DNA of 6,486 nucleotides from an uncultured Porphyromonadaceae bacterium (GTDB lineage Bacteria > Bacteroidota > Bacteroidia > Bacteroidales > Muribaculaceae), in NCBI GenBank assembly GCA_947175225.1, contig CAMWLX010000206.1, positions 1-6,486 on the forward strand, written 5' to 3'. A program made the position numbers and the translations under genes. Below are positions 1-6,304 of this stretch, one piece after another. Numbering within the stretch: position 1 is the stretch's first letter; each line of letters starts with the position of its first letter. A model generated the notes under the pieces. The model was not told the DNA's origin. It saw only the letters and a list, made by a program, of their open reading frames with translations, and did no database searches.

Positions 1-97
1 TTTTACTGAATTGATTCATTCGCAGGAGATTCTTTACGAAAAAGAAAATCTGAATGCAAATGATTGCGATGATAATAACTGGTACTAATGCGTGCAT
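1..97 (-). CDS. N-terminus of a membrane-anchored protein (partial, runs off the window)
   Basis: This is the last gene visible in the operon and only its first 32 codons are present. The start ATG lies 4 bp after the stop of the lipoprotein gene, so it is almost certainly co-transcribed with it. The peptide begins MHALVPVIIIAIICIQIFFF and continues with a short basic stretch, VKNLLRMNQFSK. Residues 4-21 form one very hydrophobic helix followed by Lys and Arg. That pattern fits an N-terminal signal anchor, or the first helix of a polytopic protein, with the following residues in the cytoplasm. There is no lipobox or signal-peptidase site in the visible part. No Shine-Dalgarno sequence precedes the ATG. 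The product cannot be identified from this fragment. It may be another membrane component of the system, possibly with a coiled coil or channel domain beyond the edge, but that is a guess. Confidence 0.7.
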   Translation of the reverse strand, partial: MHALVPVIIIAIICIQIFFFVKNLLRMNQFSK

Positions 98-101
98 TTT
101 A

Positions 102-1052
102 CTATCTTGTTAGAGCGACTAACGCTTTCTGAATAATATACCATCGATTACCTTCAAACTTGGCAACTCCGGGTTTGATAACAGTCGCTTGGTTAGCATC
201 TTGGAGGCTACAACCTTCAAAATCAACCGCTAATTTAGCTGCATCAGTTCGCAACAAAGTTTCAAGTTCAGCACGGGAGTTTAGCAGCGGTTCAAATTCG
301 GCAATATTATCTTTCTCTTCAGCTGAAAAGCGAGCTTCAGAATCACGTGTCGTAAGAAAGTTCTTGAAATAACCTCTATCTGCCTGAGTTGGTTGCCCGA
401 AATACCCCTTTTTAGTTTCGACGACAGAAACAGGAATAGGAGACGATGAGGTTTTCGGTGTATATAATGAAGTTCTGCTTTCATCTACAGTATTCTTTGA
501 CCTTTTGAGTGCTTTAACTTCATCTTCAAGAATCTTTAGCCGAGATTTTAACTGATAGTAATCATCGGAAGCATTTTGGCGGGGCATGGGCGTAGGCGTA
601 AAACGATTATCCGAAGATTGTTTTAGATTATGGATGTCGTTACCATGTTTATCAAGTCTCTTGCTAAACTTGGATGCTCGGATGAGCGCAATAATAGAAA
701 TTACTAACGTAATGAGACCAAGAACAATAGATATAAGCAAACATAATTTGTTGCTTGATTCTTGTTCTTTGAGATTTTTAATCTCAGTGTCGTATTTATC
801 TGTACGGTTAAAACTTTCACCTACTTGCTTTTTAAGATTTTCAATGTCGTTCTTCATTGAATCTAATTCAGCATTATTGATTGGTGAAACAGTAACATTC
901 CCTCCTTGTGTTGTAGAGGCAATTGCTTCTTTATTTTCCTGTGGATGAGAACCTGTTTGATTATTGGAATCGGCCTCGTCTTTGCACGAGGTTAGTAATA
1001 GCCCTCCTACAAAGAAGACTAATGCAATAGTTCGTATTTTGATTGATTTCAT
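102..1052 (-). CDS. Predicted lipoprotein with coiled coils and an internal transmembrane helix
   Basis: This 316-residue protein is not recognised as a named family. Residues 1-22 form a basic then hydrophobic signal peptide ending in the lipobox LTSC, which predicts lipidation at Cys23. Lys-Asp-Glu follows at once, resembling the Bacteroidota lipoprotein export signal. Residues about 60-98 are heptad-like and charged, suggesting a coiled coil. Residues about 103-125 (CLLISIVLGLITLVISIIAL and onward) form a strong transmembrane helix followed by RASKFSKR. A second probable coiled coil spans about 128-185. A Ser/Pro/Thr-rich linker (about 186-212) leads to a compact C-terminal domain (about 213-316) that starts GYFGQP and ends WYIIQKALVALTR. 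By the positive-inside rule, residues 24-100 would be periplasmic and the C-terminal 190 cytoplasmic. The start ATG overlaps the stop of the upstream ATPase gene (TAATG) and has an AAAGGA ribosome-binding site. An alternative is that the first helix is an uncleaved anchor rather than a lipoprotein signal. Confidence 0.85.
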   Translation of the reverse strand: MKSIKIRTIALVFFVGGLLLTSCKDEADSNNQTGSHPQENKEAIASTTQGGNVTVSPINNAELDSMKNDIENLKKQVGESFNRTDKYDTEIKNLKEQESSNKLCLLISIVLGLITLVISIIALIRASKFSKRLDKHGNDIHNLKQSSDNRFTPTPMPRQNASDDYYQLKSRLKILEDEVKALKRSKNTVDESRTSLYTPKTSSSPIPVSVVETKKGYFGQPTQADRGYFKNFLTTRDSEARFSAEEKDNIAEFEPLLNSRAELETLLRTDAAKLAVDFEGCSLQDANQATVIKPGVAKFEGNRWYIIQKALVALTR

Positions 1053-4000
1053 TATTGTCCTTTCAATATTTTGTATATTTCGGTTGACATAGAATGTAGA
1101 ACGCCCTTAATAGGATAGAAGAAGAACGTTTCTTCGATGACATCATCTTCTTCGGTTTCTTCTTGACGTTGTGCTATACCCTTATCGAGGAAGGTGTTCA
1201 AATCCTTCTTAGCTGCTTCGTATGCAGCTTTTAGAGCGGAAGTTTTCAATCCGAAGTTTTTATCGAAATTAAAAACACCATTCATTTCAACAAAGACAAA
1301 ATCAAAGAAATTTTCAACAGCTTTTACAGTGTTTTCCTTGTACTTCTCAGTGATTGTGCGATAGGTATCACCATTAGTAACAACACCAGTGCAGTCACTT
1401 TTGAAAACAATTGTTTTATCTCTGATGTCATCATCTTCTGCTCCAATGAGACCACCTTTACAAGTAGAATCTTTGGGATTGGAATCTTTATCCAACCCTA
1501 AGAGTTCCAACTCTTTTCCATAAGGTTTGCCGAGAACCTTTTCAAATATCAGTTTTGTGTATTTAGCAAGAATCTTAGAATCGGTGGTAATAACCCTGAT
1601 GACCTTACTTCCATTACCACTAAAGGAAATATGGCGTGGAACATCAAGCCCTAATGCCTTGGTGATTTGAGCAATATGGTATATGATTGAGGTATAGAAC
1701 ACGATGAAGACAATCTTGAAATCTTCGTCCTCCTGTAACAGATAGTTGAAGTCAAGAGCTTTTCCGTTTATTCCGGCTTTCTTTGGGATTGAATTATCTT
1801 TAAGACTAAAGAGGAACGAAGCCATATTAGACGGACGATGATTATTGGCACTATTGAATACCCGGACAAGTTCTGAAAGATTCTTTTCTTCCAGAAGTTT
1901 TAGGATTTCACCTTTGTGCCAATCAACAATACCATTGTTGTCGTCAAGGTCAGAGAATGAGTTTTCAAAAAGTGCGTTAGACGCAAAGCGGAAAGACGTT
2001 ACATGATGGATGGTTTTGTCTTTTGCAAATGCGATGTCAGTTGTACCTCCACCGATATCAACGTTAACAAGGCTTGTCGCGGTCGCATAACGCTTAAAGA
2101 AATACTGGATAGGAGCTGCTGATTCTGTCATATAAGTTGTCACTCCATCTCCAAAGTATTCTTTATACGCATCGTCCCAAGTTTCTTTGAGACGGCGCAA
2201 ACGTTTAGGAGCCATGCTTATCGGATAGAACCATGTGATTTTAGTGTGCTGGAGATCACCATTGTTCAGCAAGACCTTATTACGAATAATGAGCATGAGG
2301 CAGCGAACATCGGCTTCCATAACTCGGAGATCATCTCCATTACCCCATTTGATATTGTATTTCAAATTGTTGTAAGGTAAATCTGCTCTCTTATCATAAG
2401 TAAAAGGTAGGTTTACTAAATTGAAGGGGTTTACTTCCTTACTCCAATCAACAGTTTTTGAGCAAGAGAGGACTGTTCGAGTGGGGAATGAATAATCATC
2501 ACTTCCAATTTCTTCAGGAAGGAAATCACGCTCAATAAGTTCAGTTTCTTCAAGTAAATCCTCGAAAAACCCGTATTCATTCTTTGTGGGCGTAAACATC
2601 TCACAAAGTTGACGATCTGCTTTTGAGAATCCGAATACTTGGGACTTATTTTGTCCCTTTCGGTATTCGATATGGGTATTGGAGGTTCCCAAATCTATTG
2701 CAAATTCAAACTGCTCTACATTTTTTTGCTGTTTGAATATTGGAACAATGATACCGCAATAACCATGATGATTGCGAACTTGGATATAATCAAAGTTCTC
2801 ACCTTTAATGAGATAGTTGTTAGCTTTAGTCAGGTATTGCTGATCTTCGTTTCTACAATCTGATGCTTTCGGAAGTATTTTTTCAGCCCCCTTATAGAAG
2901 ATGAACTCAGTTTTTGACGATGAAGCTTGAATGCAAGATATATTATAGATTGCCTCTTCAGGATTATTGAAACGTACCTGCGGCATGATGAAACCAGTAA
3001 ATTTCATCTCGGCAATATTGCCTGCATTATTTTTTACATCCGCGGAGCTATTGTTATAGTATAAACGGGTGTACTCGATATAGGATACATTACCAGCACC
3101 CTTGATAGGAATACGCATTGTGACAGAGACTGACTCTCCGGCAAGAAGTTTCATCTCAAACATTGGTTTTCCATCACCCATAACTTCTCTAAGTTCATCA
3201 ACAGTAAAGTATTTGAAAAACAAAGGGGTTATTGGCAATAAGAAAGCCATTTCTGACTTATCAATCTTTACATGTCCATCGAAATAATTAGTATTATTCA
3301 GAGTATGAGGTACTTTGATAATAGTTTCTTCGAGGAAATCACTTATGGTAAGATAAGGATGCAACGAACCTTCAAATGGAAGTACTCGTTTCGCCAAATC
3401 GGACTCCTTATCTTGAAATGGTGCTTTATTCGTTTTTCCCCATTTACCTGTCGTATATTGGAGTTCGCTATATCTGTTACCCGCTTCAATGGGAAGAACC
3501 AAGGGTTCCTCTGAAGAAATGGATGACTTGATTACAAAATCACTTTGAGCGTTAACGGGTTGACTAGATTTCTTATACAAGTTGTGTCCGAGAACTTCGA
3601 CCAAATCACTTTGGTTGACATTTGCCACATCGATAGTGTCAAAGTCTTCGAGGGCAACCGCAGTTATACTGTTGAGTTGGTTCTTTTTCGTCTGATCAGG
3701 AATAGCTTTATAGGTCGCATTCAAATATGTATCAACCTCTGGGAAAAGACCGGCAAAATTAGGAATTGCTTTGCGGAGAGCGAACAAATATTTGATAAAC
3801 TCAAAGTCTCGCTTATAGAGAGGCTGATAATCGCTGTCAAAAGGTTTATCCTCGCCAAAGAATATATTGTTGACATAACTCAAATCATTTGCATTGCTGA
3901 AAAACAATGTAGCAGGCGATGTACATCCGATGATGTTGAGTTCATCAGGACCTTCAATATAGTTCAGCAAATAAAGATTGTGTAACTGTCCAAAATTATA

Positions 4001-4441
4001 TGTTTTTGAATCGGATGTCATGTATTTGTCCAGTGCATCAGCGAGATAGTGATGACCTGCAATACCAGAATTGCTAAGCTCATTCAGCATAAGCTGAGGA
4101 TCCCATTTGATTATCTCAACTTTGCCGTTGTACTTATCGATATTGAAGAAAATCTCCGCTACATCGAGAGTATCGGAAACCATTTTGTGAAAGATAGTAG
4201 TTCCGTCAAGATCTACTTTCTTAGTTTTTTTATCCGGTTTACACACCTCTTTGAAAGCAGTTTTGATTAGATCAATACGTGCGAAAGGTGATGGAATAGA
4301 AGTAATTTCATGACGCGCGGAAGCTCCATCAGGATCTTCTATGGTATCACGACTGGCAGAGTTGTACGGGAAGGCAGGACTGTTGTTCCAGTCCTCATAG
4401 GTTGAAGTGCCTTCCTTATATAATCGGAATATCTTAGACAT
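1052..4441 (-). CDS. Large actin/Hsp70-fold ATPase with a long uncharacterised N-terminal region
   Basis: This 1129-residue predicted cytoplasmic protein carries the nucleotide-binding motifs of the actin/Hsp70/sugar-kinase superfamily in its C-terminal half. Phosphate-1 is AIDLGTSNT around Asp583. FPTRTVLS lies at 652-659. A connect-like segment TESAAPIQYFF around Glu773 resembles the EPTAAA segment of Hsp70. Phosphate-2 is NVDIGGGTTDIAF around Asp795. The adenosine motif is HISFSGNGSK at 937-946, followed by CKGGLIGA at 994-1001. Both key Asp residues are present, so ATP binding and hydrolysis are plausible. Residues 1-570 match no family I recognise and have no signal peptide or membrane helix. 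The tail holds an acidic run (about 1093-1105). At over 1100 residues it is far longer than MreB, FtsA or ParM. The SrfB family of large bacterial virulence-associated proteins is similar in size and is the nearest analogue I would test, but I cannot assign it. The gene starts 5 bp after the tubulin-like gene and its stop overlaps the next start. Confidence 0.92.
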   Translation of the reverse strand: MSKIFRLYKEGTSTYEDWNNSPAFPYNSASRDTIEDPDGASARHEITSIPSPFARIDLIKTAFKEVCKPDKKTKKVDLDGTTIFHKMVSDTLDVAEIFFNIDKYNGKVEIIKWDPQLMLNELSNSGIAGHHYLADALDKYMTSDSKTYNFGQLHNLYLLNYIEGPDELNIIGCTSPATLFFSNANDLSYVNNIFFGEDKPFDSDYQPLYKRDFEFIKYLFALRKAIPNFAGLFPEVDTYLNATYKAIPDQTKKNQLNSITAVALEDFDTIDVANVNQSDLVEVLGHNLYKKSSQPVNAQSDFVIKSSISSEEPLVLPIEAGNRYSELQYTTGKWGKTNKAPFQDKESDLAKRVLPFEGSLHPYLTISDFLEETIIKVPHTLNNTNYFDGHVKIDKSEMAFLLPITPLFFKYFTVDELREVMGDGKPMFEMKLLAGESVSVTMRIPIKGAGNVSYIEYTRLYYNNSSADVKNNAGNIAEMKFTGFIMPQVRFNNPEEAIYNISCIQASSSKTEFIFYKGAEKILPKASDCRNEDQQYLTKANNYLIKGENFDYIQVRNHHGYCGIIVPIFKQQKNVEQFEFAIDLGTSNTHIEYRKGQNKSQVFGFSKADRQLCEMFTPTKNEYGFFEDLLEETELIERDFLPEEIGSDDYSFPTRTVLSCSKTVDWSKEVNPFNLVNLPFTYDKRADLPYNNLKYNIKWGNGDDLRVMEADVRCLMLIIRNKVLLNNGDLQHTKITWFYPISMAPKRLRRLKETWDDAYKEYFGDGVTTYMTESAAPIQYFFKRYATATSLVNVDIGGGTTDIAFAKDKTIHHVTSFRFASNALFENSFSDLDDNNGIVDWHKGEILKLLEEKNLSELVRVFNSANNHRPSNMASFLFSLKDNSIPKKAGINGKALDFNYLLQEDEDFKIVFIVFYTSIIYHIAQITKALGLDVPRHISFSGNGSKVIRVITTDSKILAKYTKLIFEKVLGKPYGKELELLGLDKDSNPKDSTCKGGLIGAEDDDIRDKTIVFKSDCTGVVTNGDTYRTITEKYKENTVKAVENFFDFVFVEMNGVFNFDKNFGLKTSALKAAYEAAKKDLNTFLDKGIAQRQEETEEDDVIEETFFFYPIKGVLHSMSTEIYKILKGQ
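1058..1063 (-). promoter_or_regulatory. Shine-Dalgarno site (AAAGGA) for the lipoprotein gene
   Basis: On the minus strand AAAGGA lies 5 nt before the lipoprotein ATG, inside the last codons (Lys-Gly-Gln-stop) of the ATPase gene. It is the only convincing Shine-Dalgarno sequence among the five start sites in this window. It supports the chosen ATG, whose first two bases are shared with the upstream TAA stop (TAATG), an arrangement typical of stop-start translational coupling. Confidence 0.55.
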
Positions 4442-4446
4442 GATAG

Positions 4447-5841
4447 TTATTTGCTTAATTTTTCCGAAACCAATTTCTGAGTTCCGAGATAGAACATCTC
4501 CAAAAATTTATTCTCAGTCCCTTTGCTTTTACAATTTCTGACGGCAGAGTTGAGTCTATCCATCACGAGAGTATAGTCTGAGAACTTACTAAAGATCTTT
4601 TTGGGTTTAACCCCTGTAATGAGATCAAAGGGTTTGTCGCCACAGGTAGCATTAAATAAATCCAGAGAACGTTTGTTCTCCTTCATTTCCTTTAGCCACT
4701 CGTGATACTTATGGAAAAAGGATTCAAGATCGCTATAGAATAGACCACTATAGAAGTCCTCGAAGTTACCTTTATTAGCATTAAATGAGGCCGACTGGAA
4801 CGTATCAGCTTTATGTGTTAATGCATTCGCCATCATAGTAAATTGCACAAGCGGCATATAAAGCATATCGCGCATCTTACGATAGAACGAGTCGAATGAC
4901 ACCGAACCACTAACTTCCTTAATGCCCAATTCCATATTAGCCGGAGCTGTAAATTGAGAATTAGAGAAATTTACAATAGCAGTTGCTCCCAAGAACTCAA
5001 TCAAATGTGCATCGTTACGTTGAGACGAACCACCCTCATGATTCTCATAAGTTTTAGAGACATCATCAGCAAGGTAGTATAGTGCATCGATAGAGCCATT
5101 TTTGCTGATGTTATTCTCGTAGTATGCTAAAGCAGACTTCGTTTTAGAAATGAACGTTGATGAGTCTATTTCACTTTCATCGTCTTGTTGAAGCTTAAAA
5201 TATGGGAGGATGGTAACAGCACCGATAGTTGCTTTGTTAATCAAGTCATGATTGGGAAAGTCGGTTCCTTTTCGGAGTGTTTTTAGTAGCAAAGGAAAAC
5301 CACTGGCACCAGTTCCTCCAAAGATAGAACTGATTATAAAAATTCTATCGCCATCGCTAAAAGCATTGGCAAAGTCCTCAAAGTCCGTTGAGTGAGCGAT
5401 TTGGTTAAGAACAACACTTCCTATATTGGGGTTTCCTTTGAAACCTACTTCCATTGAGGATTGTAAATTCTTGTCAGAGAAAAGCATTTTAGCCAAAGCC
5501 TTATTTGCTTTGGACATTGACGCATATTCAATAAACTGTTGGAACGATTTATCGTCAGTGTCATTTATACGGAGAGTATAGTTTGGAAGTATTTGCTCTA
5601 TTTCAGTTCTAAAAAACTTGCTCTGATTGTCGCTGCTAAAATTAAGTGCTTGACGAATAGACGAATAATTATTCAGCAAGGAAACTGTGCGTGTCAAATC
5701 TGCATTTGCTGTATCAGGGTCAATGATAATAGGTACAATTTCATCGGCTCCAAATTTGACACCCGAAGCTAACATCATTGTAAGTGAACGAAGTACACGG
5801 GAACCTGTACCGCCGATACCGAATACAAAAATTTTTGCCAT
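4447..5841 (-). CDS. Tubulin/FtsZ-like GTPase (divergent family)
   Basis: This 464-residue predicted cytoplasmic protein shows the tubulin-superfamily Rossmann-type GTPase core. The N-terminus, MAKIFVFGIGGTGSRVLRSL, is a strand followed by a glycine-rich T1-like loop (residues 8-14). IIIDPDTAN at 38-46 matches the second strand with its acidic end. IISSIFGGTGASGFP at 169-183 holds the diagnostic T4 phosphate-binding signature (GGTGASG, 175-181; FtsZ has GGGTGTG). IGAVTILPYF at 206-215 matches the strand that reads VVTxPF in FtsZ, and DALYYLADD at 252-260 fits the next strand. FLGATAIVNF (284-293) may be the core helix H7. The usual T7 loop GxxNxDxxD, which supplies catalytic acids to the neighbouring subunit, is not visible after it. 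About 170 C-terminal residues are unrecognised. It is not cell-division FtsZ: overall similarity is low and there is no C-terminal FtsA/ZipA-binding tail. It follows the membrane-protein gene by 1 bp and precedes the actin-like gene by 5 bp. Confidence 0.9.
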   Translation of the reverse strand: MAKIFVFGIGGTGSRVLRSLTMMLASGVKFGADEIVPIIIDPDTANADLTRTVSLLNNYSSIRQALNFSSDNQSKFFRTEIEQILPNYTLRINDTDDKSFQQFIEYASMSKANKALAKMLFSDKNLQSSMEVGFKGNPNIGSVVLNQIAHSTDFEDFANAFSDGDRIFIISSIFGGTGASGFPLLLKTLRKGTDFPNHDLINKATIGAVTILPYFKLQQDDESEIDSSTFISKTKSALAYYENNISKNGSIDALYYLADDVSKTYENHEGGSSQRNDAHLIEFLGATAIVNFSNSQFTAPANMELGIKEVSGSVSFDSFYRKMRDMLYMPLVQFTMMANALTHKADTFQSASFNANKGNFEDFYSGLFYSDLESFFHKYHEWLKEMKENKRSLDLFNATCGDKPFDLITGVKPKKIFSKFSDYTLVMDRLNSAVRNCKSKGTENKFLEMFYLGTQKLVSEKLSK

Positions 5842-5842
5842 A

Positions 5843-6301
5843 TCAGAAAGGTGCTCTTGAACAGGTTGTACTCCACCATTTTAGTATGAAGGAGAAAATT
5901 ATAAATACGAGTATGGAAAGAATCATATTTGATACACCAAAACAAAGAATCTCTGATTCCCCTATGTTTAGGGGTACTTGCAAATTTGTTGATGGGTCAA
6001 TTCCAACCATCTTGTTATCATAGTAATCCTTTAGAACCCACTGCCAACCCACGATAAAGTTTATGACAGCATTTATGCCTAAAAAAATTAGCCAGCCCCA
6101 CCAATTGTTCAAACGGGGATGATTAACTGCATAGTAATAGATGAGTACTACTGCAAGACTAATTCCCAACATTGTGAATCCAATCCCAATAAAGGAATTG
6201 TTTTGAGATAGTGGAGATGATGTTCCCCACATATACTCAGCAAGTTCGAGTCCGAAAAAGTCTTCAAACCAACAGTAGATACTTCCGAAGAATTCGCCCA
6301 T
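5843..6301 (-). CDS. Small three-helix integral membrane protein
   Basis: This 152-residue protein is of unknown family. Three hydrophobic helices are clear, at about residues 37-57 (starting FIGIGFTMLGISLAVVLIYY), 67-88 (rich in Trp, Gly and Ile) and 120-141 (ending FIIFSFILKWW). The first 36 residues are aromatic-rich and acidic, with no signal peptide, and could form an interfacial amphipathic helix. Basic residues in the short first loop (HPRLNN) and in the C-terminal tail (KWW...SRAPF), against an acidic N-terminus, suggest N-terminus out and C-terminus in, with the 30-residue second loop in the periplasm. No catalytic motif or channel signature is visible. The gene begins 3 bp after the upstream partial gene and ends 1 bp before the tubulin-like gene (TGATATG), so its translation is probably coupled to that of the GTPase. 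A role as its membrane anchor is inferred from position only. No Shine-Dalgarno sequence precedes the ATG. Confidence 0.85.
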   Translation of the reverse strand: MGEFFGSIYCWFEDFFGLELAEYMWGTSSPLSQNNSFIGIGFTMLGISLAVVLIYYYAVNHPRLNNWWGWLIFLGINAVINFIVGWQWVLKDYYDNKMVGIDPSTNLQVPLNIGESEILCFGVSNMILSILVFIIFSFILKWWSTTCSRAPF

Positions 6302-6304
6302 ATA

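Noticed and set aside
281..484. Minus-strand open frame of about 67 codons within the lipoprotein gene, in another frame.
   Set aside because: It is fully nested in the larger gene on the same strand, with no start signal or conserved-looking content.
586..948. Plus-strand open frame of about 120 codons opposite the lipoprotein gene.
   Set aside because: It is the antisense shadow of a well-supported gene with signal peptide, lipobox and linkers. Its translation shows no coherent domain and it has no ribosome-binding site.
3545..3985. Plus-strand open frame of about 146 codons opposite the N-terminal half of the actin-like gene.
   Set aside because: The minus-strand frame is continuous for 1129 codons with real ATPase motifs and operon-like junctions. 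The plus-strand frame has no recognisable motif and sits alone among short overlapping shadows.
1052..4441. Calling the large ATPase a DnaK chaperone or FtsA/MreB.
   Set aside because: The ATPase motifs are in the second half, after about 570 extra residues. There is no Hsp70 substrate-binding domain after it, and the length exceeds these families by far.
4447..5841. Calling the tubulin-like gene ftsZ.
   Set aside because: It keeps only the glycine-rich nucleotide loops. It lacks a visible T7 loop and C-terminal partner-binding tail, and it is not among division or cell-wall genes.
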